Of a DNA stretch of 64,000 nucleotides, positions 30,801-42,134 are shown in pieces. Position numbers and translations under genes: made by a program. Below the pieces are notes generated by a model, which searched no databases, was not told the DNA's origin, and saw only the letters and a program-made list of their open reading frames with translations. Source of the stretch: Deroplatys truncata (taxonomy: Eukaryota > Arthropoda > Insecta > Mantodea > Mantidae); the NCBI GenBank assembly GCA_030765065.1, contig CM060983.1, positions 229,729,528-229,793,527 of the forward strand, given 5' to 3'. The number at the start of each line of letters is the position of its first letter. Positions within the stretch are counted from its first letter, which is position 1.

Positions 30801-33800
30801 GGGGTCTATACTGTAGGTCTCATGTTATTACCTGGTTTGTGTATCTTTAGAAGGGGGTCTATACTGTGGGTCTCATGTTATTACCTCGTTTGTGTATCTT
30901 TAGAAGGGGGTCTATACTGTGGGTCTCATGTTATTACCTGGTTTGTGTATCTTTAGAAGGGGGTCTATACTGTGGGTCTCATATTATTACCTGGTTTGTG
31001 TATCTTTAGAAGGGGGTCTATACTGTGGGTCTCATGTTATTACCTCGTTTGTGTATCTTTAGAAGGGGGTCTATACTGTGGGTCTCATGTTATTACCTCG
31101 TTTGTGTATCTTTAGAAGGGGGTCTATACTGTGGGTCTCATGTTATTACCTCGTTTGTGTATCTTTAGAAGGGGGTCTATACTGTGGGTCTCATATTATT
31201 ACCTGGTTTGTGTATCTTTAGAAGGGGGTCTATACTGTGGGTCTCATATTATTACCTGGTTTATGTATCTTTAGAAGGGGGTCTATACTGTGGGTCTCAT
31301 ATTATTACCTGGTTTGTGTATCTTTAGAAGGGGGTCTTTGCTGTGGGTCTCATATTATTACCTGGTTTGTGTATCTTTAGAAGGGGGTCTATACTGTAGG
31401 TCTCATATTATTACCTGGTTTGTGTATCTTTAGAAGGGGGACTATACTGTAGGTCTCATATTAGTACCTGGTTTGTGTATCTTTAGAAGGGGGTCTTTAC
31501 TGTGGGTCTCATATTATTACCTGGTTTGTGTATCTTTAGAAGGGGGTCTATACTGTGGGTCTCATATTATTACCTGGTTTGTGTATCTTTAGAAGGGGGT
31601 CTATACTGTGGGTCTCATGTTATTACCTGGTGTGTGTATCTTTAGAAGGGGGTCTATACTGTGGGTCTCATATTATTACCTGGTTTGTGTATCTTTAGAA
31701 GGGGGTCTATACTGTGGGTCTCATATTATTACCTGGTTTGTGTATCTTTAGAAGGGGGTCTTTACTGTGGGTCTCATATTATTACCTGGTTTGTGTATCT
31801 TTAGAAGGGGGTCTATACTGTGGGTCTCATATTATTACCTGGTTTGTGTATCTTTAGAAGGGGGTCTATACTGTGGGTCTCATATTATTACCTGGTTTGT
31901 GTATCTTTAGAAGGGGGTCTATACTTTGGGTCTCATATTATTACCTGGTTTGTGTATCTTTAGAAGGGGGTCTATACTGTGGGTCTCATATTATTATCTG
32001 GTTTGTGTATCTTTAGAAGGGGGTCTATACTGTGGGTCTCATATTATTACCTGGTTTGTATATCTTTAGAAGGGGGTCTATACTGTGGGTCTCATATTAT
32101 TACCTGGTTTGTGTATCTTTAGAAGGGGGTCTATACTGTGGGTCTCATGTTATTACCTGGTTTGTGTATCTTTAGAAGGGGGTCTTTACTGTGGGTCTCA
32201 TATTATTACCTGGTTTGTGTATCTTTAGAAGGGGGTCTATACTGTGGGTCTCATGTTATTACCTGGTTTGTGTATCTTTAGAAGGGGGTCTGCACTGTGG
32301 GTCTCATGTTATTACCTGGTTTGTGTATCTTTAGAAGGGGGTCTGCACTGTGGGTCTCATATTATTACCTGGTTTGTGTATCTTTAGAAGGGGGTCTATA
32401 CTTTGGGTCTCATATTATTACCTGGTTTGTGTATCTTTAGAAGGGGGTCTATACTTTGGGTCTCATATTATTACCTGGTTTGTGTATCTTTAGAAGGGGG
32501 TCTATACTGTGGCTCTCATGTTATTACCTGGTTTGTGTATCTTTAGAAGCGGGTCTATACTGTGGCTCTCATGTTATTACCAGGTTTGTGTATCTTTAGA
32601 AGGGGGTCTATACTGTAGGTCTCATATTATTACCTGGTTTGTGTATCTTTAGAAGGGGGTCTATACTGTAGGTCTCATGTTATTACCTGGTTTGTGTATC
32701 TTTAGAAGGGGGTCTATACTGTAGGTCTCATGTTATTACCTGGTTTGTGTATCTTTAGAAGGGGGTCTATACTGTGGGTCTCATGTTATTACCTGGTTTG
32801 TGTATCTTTAGAAGGGGGTCTATACTGTAGGTCTCATATTATTACCTGGTTTGTGTATCTTTAGAAGGGGGTCTATACTGTGGGTCTCATATTATTACCT
32901 GGTTTGTGTATCTTTAGAAGTGGGTCTATACTGTGGGTCTTATATTATTACCTGGTTTGTGTATCTCTAGAAGGGGGTCTATACTTTGGGTCTCATATTA
33001 TTACCTGGTTTGTGTATCTCTAGAAGGGGGTCTATACTGTAGGTCTCATATTATTACCTGGTTTGTGTATCTTTAGAAGGGGGTCTATACTGTAGGTCTC
33101 ATATTATTACCTGGTTTGTGTATCTTTAGAAGGGGGTCTATACTGTATTTCTCATATTATTACCTGGTTTGTGTATCTTTAGAAGGGGGTCTATACTGTA
33201 GGTCTCATATTATTACCTGGTTTGTGTATCTTTAGAAGGGGGTCTATACTGTAGGTCTCATATTATTACCTGGTTTCTGTATCTTTAGAAGGGGGTCTAT
33301 ACTGTAGGTCTCATATTATTACCTGGTTTGTGTATCTTTAGAAGGGGGTCTATACTTTGGGTCTCATATTATTACCTGGTTTGTGTATCTTTAGAAGGGG
33401 GTCTATACTGTAGGTCTCATATTATTACCTCGTTTGTGTATCTTTAGAAGGGGGTCTATACTGTAGGTCTCATATTATTACCTGGTTTGTGTATCTTTAG
33501 AAGGGGGTCTATACTGTAGGTCTCATATTATTACCTCGTTTGTGTATCTTTAGAAGGGGGTCTATACTCTAGGTCTCATCTTATTACCTGGTTTGTGTAT
33601 CTTTAGAAGGTCTATACTGTAGGTCTCATATTATTACCTCGTTTGTGTATCTTTAGAAGGGGGTCTATACTGTAGGTCTCATATTATTACCTCGTTTGTG
33701 TATCTTTAGAAGGGGGTCTATACTGTAGGTCTCATATTATTACCTCGTTTGTGTATCTTTAGAAGGGGGTCTATACTGTGGGTCTCATATTATTAACTCG

Positions 33801-36800
33801 TTTGTGTATCTTTAGAAGGGGGTCTATACTGTAGGTCTCATATTATTACCTCGTTTGTGTATCTTTAGAAGGGGGTCTATACTGTGGGTCTCATATTATT
33901 ACCTGGTTTGTGTATCTTTAGAAGGGGGTCTATACTGTGGGTCTCATATTATTACCTCGTTTGTGTATCTTTAGAAGGGGGTCTATACTTTGGGTCTCAT
34001 ATTATTACCTGGTTTGTGTATCTTTAGAAGGGGGTCTCATATTATTACCTGGTTTGTGTATCTTTAGAAGGGGGTCTATACTGTAGGTCTCATATTATTA
34101 CCTGGTTTGTGTATCTTTAGAAGGGGGTCTATACTGTAGGTCTCATATTATTACCTGGTTTGTGTATCTTTAGAAGGGGGTCTATACTGTGGGTCTCATA
34201 TTATTACCTGGTTTGTGTATCTTTAGAAGGGGGTCTATACTGTAGGTCTCATATTATTACCTGGTTTGTGTATCTTTAGAAGGGGGTCTATACTATAGGT
34301 CTCATATTATTACCTGGTTTGTGTATCTTTAGAAGGGGGTCTATACTGTGGGTCTCATATTATTACCTGGTTTGTGTATCTTTAGAAGGGGGTCTATACT
34401 GTAGGTCTCATATTATTACCTGGTTTGTGTATCTTTAGAAGGGGGTCTATACTGTAGGTCTCATATTATTACCTCCTTTGTGTATCTTTAGAAGGGGGTC
34501 TATACTGTAGGTCTCATATTATTACCTGGTTTGTGTATCTTTAGAAGGGGGTCTATACTGTAGGTCTCATATTATTACCTCGTTTGTGTATCTTTAGAAG
34601 GGGGTCTATACTGTGGGTCTCATATTATTACCTGGTTTGTGTATCTTTAGAAGGGGGTCTATACTGTGGGTCTCATATTATTACCTCGTTTGTGTATCTT
34701 TAGAAGGGGGTCTATACTTTGGGTCTCATATTATTACCTGGTTTGTGTATCTTTAGAAGGGGGTCTATACTGTGGGTCTCATATTATTACCTCGTTTGTG
34801 TATCTTTAGAAGGGGTCTATACTTTGGGTCTCATATTATTACCTGGTTTGTGTATCTTTAGAAGGGGGTCTATACTGTAGGTCTCATATTATTACCTCGT
34901 TTGTGTATCTTTAGAAGGGGGTCTATACTGTAGGTCTCATATTATTACCTGGTTTGTGTATCTTTAGAAGGGGGTCTATACTGTAGGTCTCATATTATTA
35001 CCTCGTTTGTGTATCTTTAGAAGGGGGTCTATACTGTGGGTCTCATATTATTTCCTGGTTTGTGTATCTTTAGAAGGGGGTCTATACTGTAGGTCTCATA
35101 TTATTACCTGGTTTGTGTATCTTTAGAAGGGGGTCTATACTGTAGGTCTCATATTATTACCTGGTTTGTGTATCTTTAGAAGGGGGTCTATACTGTGGGT
35201 CTCATATTATTACCTGGTTTGTGTATCTTTAGAAGGGGGTCTATACTGTGGGTCTCATATTATTACCTGGTTTGTGTATCTTTAGAAGGGGGTCTATACT
35301 GTAGGTCTCATATTATTACCTGGTTTGTGTATCTTTAGAAGGGGGTCTATACTGTGGGTCTCATATTATTACCTGGTTTGTGTATCTTTAGAAGGGGGTC
35401 TATACTGTAGGTCTCATATTATTACCTGGTTTGTGTATCTTTAGAAGGGGGTCTATACTGTAGGTCTCATATTATTACCTGGTTTGTGTATCTTTAGAAG
35501 GGGGTCTATACTGTGGGTCTCATGTTATTACCTGGTTTGTGTATCTTTAGAAGGGGGTCTATACTGTGGGTCTCATGTTATTACCTGGTTTGTGTATCTT
35601 TAGAAGGGGGTCTATACTGTGGTTCTCATATTATTACCTGGTTTGCGTATCTTTAGAAGGGGGTCTATACTGTAGGTCTCATATTATTACCTGGTTTGTG
35701 TATCTTTAGAAGGGGGTCTATACTGTAGGTCTCATATTATTACCTGGTTTGTGTATCTTTGGAAGGGGGTCTATACTGTAGGTCTCATATTATTACCTGG
35801 TTTGCGTATCTTTAGAAGGGGTCTATACTGTAGGTCTCATATTATTACCTGGTTTGCGTATCTTTAGAAGGGGGTCTATACTGTAGGTCTCATATTATTA
35901 CCTGGTTTGCGTATCTTTAGAAGGAGGTCTATACTGTAGGTCTCATATTATTACCTGGTTTGCGTATCTTTAGAAGGGGGTCTATACTGTAGGTCTCATA
36001 TTATTACCTGGTTTGTGTATCTTTAGAAGAGTCGGGTTATCTGGCTTCATTTTAGGAAGTTTGTGTGTAGTGGGGTCTATACTGTAGGTCTCATATTATT
36101 ACCTGGTTTGTGTATCTTTAGAAGGGGGTCTATACTGTAGGTCTCATGTTATTACCTGGCTTGCGTATCTTTAGAAGGGGGTCTATACTGTACGTCTCAT
36201 ATTATTACCTGGTTTGCGTATCTTTGGAAGGGGGTGTATACTGTAGGTCTCATATTATTACCTGGTTTGCGTATCTTTAGAAGGGGGTCTATACTGTAGG
36301 TCTCATATTATTACCTGGTTTGTGTATCTTTAGAAGGGGGTCTATACTGTAGGTCTCATATTATTACCTGGTTTGCGTATCTTTGGAAGGGGGTTATACT
36401 GTAGGTCTCATATTATTACCTGGTTTGCGTATCTTTAGAAGGGGGTCTATACTGTAGGTCTCATATTATTACCTGGTTTGCGTATCTTTAGAAGGGGGTC
36501 TATACTGTGGGTCTCTTATTATTAGCTGGTTTGCGTATCTTTGGAAGGGGGTCTATACTGTAGGTCTCATATTATTACCTGGTTTGCGTATCTTTAGAAG
36601 GGGGTCTATACTGTAGGTCTCATATTATTACCTGGTTTGTCGTATCTTTAGAAGGGGGTCTATACTGTAGGTCTCATATTATTACCTGGTTTGCGTATCT
36701 TTAGAAGGGGGTCTATACTGTAGGTCTCATATTATTACCTGGTTTGTGTATCTTTAGAAGGGGGTCTATACTTTGGGTCTCATATTATTACCTGGTTTGT

Positions 36801-36952
36801 GTATCTTTGGAAGAGTCGGGTTATCTGGCTTCATTTTGGGAAGTTTGTGTGTAGTGGGGTCTATACTGTAGGTCTCATATTATTACCTGGTTTGTGTATC
36901 TTTAGAAGGGGGTCTATACTTTGGGTCTCATATTATTACCTGGTTTGCGTAT

Positions 36953-36969
36953 ATTCGGAAGAGGCGGGT
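36953..36969 (+). other. CENP-B-box-like 17-mer, 9/9 core match
   Basis: The sequence aTTCGgaagAggCGGGt fits the mammalian CENP-B box core pattern nTTCGnnnnAnnCGGGn at all nine fixed bases. It lies at the junction of the 53-mer body and the 42-bp addition of a 95-mer. The match is seen in the sequence; any protein binding is inference. Confidence 0.5.
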
Positions 36970-37153
36970 TATCTGGCTTCATTTTAGGAAGTTTGTGTGT
37001 AGTGGGGTCTATACTTTGGGTCTCATATTATTACCTGGTTTGTGTATCTTTAGAAGGGGGTCTGTACTTTGGGTCTCATATTATTACCTGGTTTGTGTAT
37101 CTTTAGAAGGGGGTCTATACTTTGGGTCTCATATTATTACCTGGTTTGCGTAT

Positions 37154-37170
37154 ATTCGGAAGAGGCGGGT
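37154..37170 (+). other. CENP-B-box-like 17-mer, 9/9 core match
   Basis: This has the same sequence as the 36953 site, 201 bp further along, in a unit with the same tattcgg and ggcggg variants. The two probably descend from one local duplication, so they count as one event. Confidence 0.5.
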
Positions 37171-38582
37171 TATCTGGCTTCATTTTAGGAAGTTTGTGTG
37201 TAGTGGGGTCTATACTTTGGGTCTCATATTATTACCTGGTTTGTGTATCTTTAGAAGGGGGTCTATACTTTGGGTCTCATATTATTACCTGGTTTGTGTA
37301 TCTTTAGAAGGGGGTCTATACTTTGGGTCTCATATTATTACCTGGTTTGCGTATCTTTGGAAGAGTCGGGTTATCTGGCTTCATTTTAGGAAGTTTGTGT
37401 GTAGTGGAGTCTATACTTTGGGTCTCATATTATTACCTGGTTTGCGTATCTTTGGAAGAGTCGGGTTATCTGGCTTCATTTTAGGAAGTTTGTGTGTAGT
37501 GGGGTCTATACTTTGGGTCTCATATTATTACCTGGTTTGTGTATCTTTAGAAGGGGTTCTATACTTTGGGTCTCATATTATTACCTGGTTTGTGTATCTT
37601 TAGAAGGGGGTCTATACTTTGGGTCTCATATTATTACCTGGTTTGTGTATCTTTAGAAGGGGGTCTATACTGTGGGTCTCATATTATTACCTGGTTTGCG
37701 TATCTTTGGAAGAGTCGGGTTATCTGGCTTCATTTTAGGAAGTTTGTGTGTAGTGGGGTCTATACTTTGGGTCTCATATTATTACCTGGTTTGTGTATCT
37801 TTAGAAGGGGGTCTATACTTTGGGTCTCATATTATTACCTGGTTTGTGTATCTTTAGAAGGGGGTCTATACTGTGGGTCTCATATTATTACCTGGTTTGC
37901 GTATCTTTGGAAGAGTCGGGTTATCTGGCTTCATTTTAGGAAGTTTGTGTGTAGTGGAGTCTATACTTTGGGTCTCATATTATTACCTGGTTTGCGTATC
38001 TTTGGAAGAGTCGGGTTATCTGGCTTCATTTTAGGAAGTTTGTGTGTAGTGGAGTCTATACTTTGGGTCTCATATTATTACCTGGTTTGCGTATCTTTGG
38101 AAGAGTCGGGTTATCTGGCTTCATTTTAGGAAGTTTGTGTGTAGTGGAGTCTATACTTTGGGTCTCATATTATTACCTGGTTTGCGTATCTTTGGAAGAG
38201 TCGGGTTTGATGCAGTAATTTGTATCACAAATTACTTAAATGTAAATAATGATTGTAATATGAATATGCATTTTTATGTGACATTGATTTCAGATGTTTA
38301 TTGATTGTAAATATTGTTGGAAAGTAAATTTATAGGGCCTTACTGAAACTGTCAATAATAGCGCAATAATGCAGCGAGGGTGTGAGCTGTTTATCATTAT
38401 TGGGAACAAGGAAGTTACGTAATGTTCGCGCGTTTTTTCCGTTGAGAACCTTCTGGAATGTTTCCCTAAAAGCAATATGTATTCGTGGTTTAATTGGATA
38501 TTAAAATAGACGCTAATGTTGGCGCGTTTTATTAGCCAATAGCAGTTCATTTATAATCTTTAGGCATATCGTGGAGTGGGAG

Positions 38583-38590
38583 TATAAATA
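38583..38590 (+). promoter_or_regulatory. LTR TATA box
   Basis: TATAAATA lies 29 bases upstream of a TCAGT initiator-like motif (38612), with a CCAAT motif near 38536. This is the spacing expected of an RNA polymerase II promoter in an insect LTR, so U3 would end near 38612. Confidence 0.6.
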
Positions 38591-38904
38591 GAAGCTAAGT
38601 TAGAGGTAAAGTCAGTCGGTCGCCCAGTTCATCAAAATTCCTAGCACATTACACGTCGTCAGTCAGTCCTTCAGTTCGCCGAAAGAATTCATACACTACA
38701 CGTCGTCTTCAGTCAGTTCGTCGAAAGTATTAGTTCGTCAAGTTACGCGCAGCAGAATTATGAAAGATCTAAAATATGGTAAAGTTAATTATACACAAAG
38801 TTGAAGTACGTGAGTTAAAAGTGATAAGTAAGAAGTTATTATAACAGTTTAAGTTTGGCATGTATCCAGATCAATATGTAAAAGTGTTAGTGAACGTGTT
38901 CGAC

Positions 38905-38910
38905 AATAAA
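38905..38910 (+). terminator. LTR polyadenylation signal
   Basis: AATAAA sits about 290 bases after the predicted start site and is followed by T-rich DNA. It would mark the end of a rather long R region within the LTR. Confidence 0.5.
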
Positions 38911-40437
38911 AATTATAAAACAAATTTCTTCATTAAGTGTAATTTTTTTGATAAAAGATTCCTTTCCGTTTCACGACCTGTATTGAGACACATGTTCGAC
39001 TCAACAGGATAATAGCTAGCCGGAGGACATTTGAAATAAAATCAAACACAAGCTAATACTGACGCAAATTGCTAACACTAGATGGAGCTACAAACCAAAC
39101 AAATGAATGACGTCATAAGATGGCTTCCATTCACATGAAGTAAACACAATATAAAATCTCCAAGTCCTAATAATTTACGCTACACAAATATTACGTAAGC
39201 AAATAATTTTACTTCAGGTTATCTGGCTTCATTTTAGGAAGTTTGTGTGTAGTGGGGTCTATACTTTGGGTCTCATATTATTACCTGGTTTGCGTATCTT
39301 TGGAAGAGTCGGGTTATCTGGCTTCATTTTAGGAAGTTTGTGTGTAGTGGGGTCTATACTTTGGGTCTCATATTATTACCTGGTTTGCGTATCTTTGGAA
39401 GAGTCGGGTTATCTGGCTTCATTTTAGGAAGTTTGTGTGTAGTGGAGTCTATACTTTGGGTCTCATATTATTACCTGGTTTGCGTATCTTTGGAAGAGTC
39501 GGGTTATCTGGCTTCATTTTAGGAAGTTTGTGTGTAGTGGGGTCTATACTTTGGGTCTCATATTATTACCTGGTTTGCGTATCTTTGGAAGAGTCGGGTT
39601 ATCTGGCTTCATTTTGGGAAGTTTGTGTGTAGTGGGGTCTATACTTTGGGTCTCATATTATTACCTGGTTTGTGTATCTTTGGAAGAGTCGGGTTATCTG
39701 GCTTCATTTTAGGAAGTTTGTGTGTAGTGGGGTCTATACTTTGGGTCTCATATTATTACCTGGTTTGTGTATCTTTAGAAGAGTCGGGTTATCTGGCTTC
39801 ATTTTAGGAAGTTTGTATGTAGTGGGGTCTATACTTTGGGTCTCATATTATTACCTGGTTTGTGTATCTTTGGAAGAGTCGGGTTATCTGGCTTCATTTT
39901 AGGAAGTTTGTATGTAGTGGGGTCTATACTTTGGGTCTCATATTATTACCTGGTTTGCGTATGTTTGGAAGAGTCGGGTTATCTAGCTTCATTTTAGGAA
40001 GTTTGTGTGTAGTGGGGTGTATACTTTGGGTCTCATATTATTACCTGGTTTGTGTATCTTTGGAAGAGTCGGGTTATCTGGCTTCATTTTGGGAAGTTTG
40101 TATGTAGTGGGGTCTATACTTTGGGTCTCATATTATTACCTGGTTTGTGTATCTTTGGAAGAGGCGGGTTATCTTGCTTCATTTTGGGAAGTTTGTGTGT
40201 AGTGGGGTCTATACTTTGGGTCTCATATTATTACCTGGTTTGTGTATCTTTGGAAGAGTCGGGTTATCTGGCTTCATTTTGGGAAGTTTGTATGTAGTGG
40301 GGTCTATACTGTGGGTCTCATGTTATTACCTGGTTTGTGTATCTTTGGAAGAGTCGGGTTATCTGGCTTCATTTTGGGAAGTTTGTATGTAGTGGGGTCT
40401 ATACTTTGGGTCTCATATTATTACCTGGTTTGTGTAT

Positions 40438-40454
40438 CTTCGGAAGAGTCGGGT
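40438..40454 (+). other. CENP-B-box-like 17-mer, 9/9 core match
   Basis: The sequence cTTCGgaagAgtCGGGt matches all nine fixed bases. Neighbouring 95-mers carry cTTTGgaagAgtCGGGt, one base short of the core. Confidence 0.5.
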
Positions 40455-40722
40455 TATCTTGCTTCATTTTAGGAAGTTTGTGTGTAGTGGGGTGTATACT
40501 TTGGGTCTCATATTATTACCTGGTTTGTGTATCTTTGGAAGAGTCGGGTTATCTGGCTTCATTTTGGGAAGTTTGTTAGTAGTGGGGTCTATACTGTGGG
40601 TCTCATGTTATTACCTGGTTTGTGTATCTTTGGAAGAGTCGGGTTATCTGGCTTCATTTTGGGAAGTTTGTATGTAGTGGAGTCTATACTGTGGGTCTCA
40701 TGTTATTACCTGGTTTGTGTAT

Positions 40723-40739
40723 CTTCGGAAGAGTCGGGT
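40723..40739 (+). other. CENP-B-box-like 17-mer, 9/9 core match
   Basis: This is the same 17-mer as at 40438, in the last full unit before the array edge. Three 95-mers with the TTTG form lie between the two. Confidence 0.5.
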
Positions 40740-40756
40740 TATCTTGCTTCATTTTG

Positions 40757-41106
40757 AATTTTTCAATTTTTGATAGAATTCTGACATCTCTGTTTCTGTA
40801 AAAGACTTGATGTAGGATTTTAGGGGATCAGTTTTTTTATCTTTACGTAGTTATCATCCAGGTGAAGGTTTTCCGTCCAAGAAATGTGTGAACAATTTAT
40901 TTTGTAAATGCCAGATTTTAGGTCTACTGTGATGTTTAAGTTGGTACAGCAGGCTGAAGTTATTTTGGGGAGCTAATGCAACTTTGAATTTAGAGGTTTT
41001 TTTTTTAATTTGTGGTGTAGTTTTGGATAGTATGTGATGAAGTGAAGAATCCTAAACTTTTAGTGTTATAATTCCAACTCAGACAATTCAAGTCTCTGAC
41101 TTCTGT
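40757..41106. other. Array-flanking AT-rich DNA, no gene recognised
   Basis: This is unique DNA immediately right of the satellite. It has T-runs near 40.83 and 40.99 kb. On the minus strand, short reading stretches contain SGIYKINC, faintly like the start of a GIY-YIG domain of a Penelope-type element, but no conserved continuation follows. No function is assigned. Confidence 0.4.
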
Positions 41107-41576
41107 GTTTATTACTTTCTCTACCATGTACAGGTATGGCATTCCACCCTAAAATTTCTTATTGAGATTTCACCAGAAATACATGTTTTGAGCCTTCCTG
41201 AACAAATAAATAAAAAAAGCATTTTTATAAAATGGTCCATGTGTGTGTCTGTGAACAGTATAACTCAAAAACAAAAAGTTGGATAAATACTGCACTTCGT
41301 ATTTAGCTTCAGTACCTTCCAAAGATGCAACAAGAAGACTTTCAAGAAAATCTCCCTCCCCAACTACCCTTTACATGGAACAGTTTTTGAAAATTTTGAT
41401 TTTCAAAAAAATGGCTCTAACAGTTTTGATTAAAATATTATATATTAAAGATATTTACATTACAAATAAAATGTATATCTTGAATTTTCTGGGAATAGCC
41501 TGTGAAGTCCTCTTCATTCGGAAGGAATTTTCTATAATCTTGTATAACTGGCAAATGTTAAGCAATAGATGATAAC
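41107..41576 (-). repeat. Repeat family A, copy split by the hAT composite (left part)
   Basis: This is the 3' half of a roughly 0.8-kb interspersed repeat, read on the minus strand. It shares long stretches with copies at 44042, 51340, 53696 and 55186, for example catgtatttctggtgaaat, the aaagattttcttgaaa region and the atatacattttatttgtaat region (all in minus-strand sense). It breaks at atgataac (41569-41576), the left target duplication of the hAT composite, and continues at 48109. The open frame at 41279-41572 inside it is not conserved among copies and is not a gene. Confidence 0.8.
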
Positions 41577-42134
41577 CAGGGTTAGGATTTTTAGGTGTGC
41601 ACTTTTTTTAGGGTAAGTTAAAGCTGTGCAGAAAGATATCACAGTGTGAAATTTTGTTTCTAGTTGCAAAAAGGGGCATTTTTTCTCGCACCTTTTTCCC
41701 TTTTTTGGTACCTTTACCCCTTTTTGGCACCTTTATCCCATTTTCCCCCAACCATGCCCATAATCCCCCTTTTTTCTTAAGTTTCATTCCAATTTATTCT
41801 TTAACTTTCAATTAATGTCTCCTCAGCTTGCTGTGTACGTGCGAATAGTAAGCCTATCTCTTTCAGTAATGCCACGCGGGAATTGAAAGCACACCCGCAA
41901 CAATGGAAAATAATTGTGTGTTCGTATGAAAACCTCTTTCTCTCGTTTTACCGCTAGAAAGTAGCCTGCAATAATGCAATTGACAATGAGTGATTCTATA
42001 CCACCAGAATCAGTAGCCTGCTGTTCGTGAATGTCAGTAAGTTACTGTGAGAGGCGTCATCTGTTTGCGTGGAGGCAAAGGCTGGGCACGCAGACGGCAG
42101 TAACCAAACGAGTGTACTAGTACTAGATTTTACC

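Larger units (their letters stand above)
1..36015 (+). repeat. Satellite array, 53-bp monomer zone
   Basis: Continuous head-to-tail tandem repeat. The unit runs from a G4-G5 run through tctatactgtgggtctcat, then attattacctggtttgtgta, then tctttagaa, and totals 53 bp. Common variants are tactGTAggt, tactTTGggt, CATGtta against CATAtta, and acctCGttt against acctGGttt. A 52-bp form has four Gs and tctGCAct. No unrelated spacer separates units, so this is a satellite. Rare 95-bp units are scattered at about 2.7, 6.1, 7.7, 12.2, 15.9 and 25.9 kb. The array runs off the left end of the window, so its full length is unknown. Because 53 is not a multiple of 3, each unit shifts frame, and three units (159 nt) give a 53-residue peptide period. 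Function is not deducible from sequence; pericentromeric or other heterochromatic location is inference. Confidence 0.98.
36016..38207 (+). repeat. Satellite array, mixed 53-bp and 95-bp zone
   Basis: From about 36016 the 95-bp unit becomes frequent. It equals the 53-mer with a 42-bp addition after tctttggaag, starting agtcgggttatctggcttca and ending gtttgtgtgtagt. Many units read gcgtatcttt where the left zone has gtgtatcttt. Up to 37.9 kb, 95-mers are interspersed with one to several 53-mers; from there to the LTR they are consecutive. The insert differs by one base from the dispersed 95-mers further left (cttcatttt here, cttaatttt there), so the two sets form separate sequence classes. The added 42 bp partly resembles the 53-mer itself (ggcttcatttt against ggtctcatatt, then gtttgtgtgta against gtttgtgtatc), so the 95-mer may be a shrunken, diverged dimer. 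Confidence 0.92.
38208..39216 (+). mobile_element. Solo LTR of an LTR retrotransposon inserted in the satellite
   Basis: About 1009 bp of unrelated, AT-rich DNA interrupts a 95-mer. It begins TGATGCAG and ends TTACTTCA, so it has TG/CA ends with a short TGA/TCA inverted terminus. It is flanked by direct GGTT repeats (38204-38207 and 39217-39220); removing the insert and one GGTT restores the expected satellite reading tcgggttatctggc exactly. Inside are a CCAAT box, a TATA box, an insect-type TCAGT initiator and an AATAAA signal, in LTR order. No internal coding region is present, so it is a solo LTR left by LTR-LTR recombination. The 4-bp duplication suits Ty3/gypsy-like or BEL-like elements, but the family cannot be fixed. 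Intact duplications suggest it is not very old. Confidence 0.75.
39217..40756 (+). repeat. Satellite array edge, pure 95-bp monomers
   Basis: About 16 consecutive 95-bp units follow without a plain 53-mer. Most carry tactttgggtctcatattat; a few near 40.3 and 40.6-40.7 kb carry the tactgtgggtctcatgttat form typical of the left zone. The array stops abruptly inside the 42-bp addition (cttcattttg) and unique AT-rich DNA follows. Variation between units rises towards the edge (tatgtagtgg, ggtgtatact, atcttgcttc), as expected where unequal exchange homogenises less. Confidence 0.95.

Noticed and set aside
1-36015. Telomeric repeat tract at the left end
   Set aside because: No TTAGG or related short telomere unit is present; the 53-bp unit does not resemble a telomerase product.
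1-40756. CRISPR-like array
   Set aside because: The repeats abut directly with no unique spacers and the unit is itself the whole period; the surrounding DNA is eukaryotic.
1468-40757. Dozens of open frames of 60-202 codons inside the satellite, with a repeating peptide rich in Leu, Tyr and Val
   Set aside because: They arise because the units lack stops in most phases and a 53- or 95-bp period cycles through all three frames. The same peptide appears in every frame, there is no codon pattern, start context or domain, and ends fall wherever the CTT-TAG phase occurs.
41279-41572. Open frames in family A repeats (also 51747-52007, 54055-54300)
   Set aside because: They are not conserved in frame between copies and are AT-driven.
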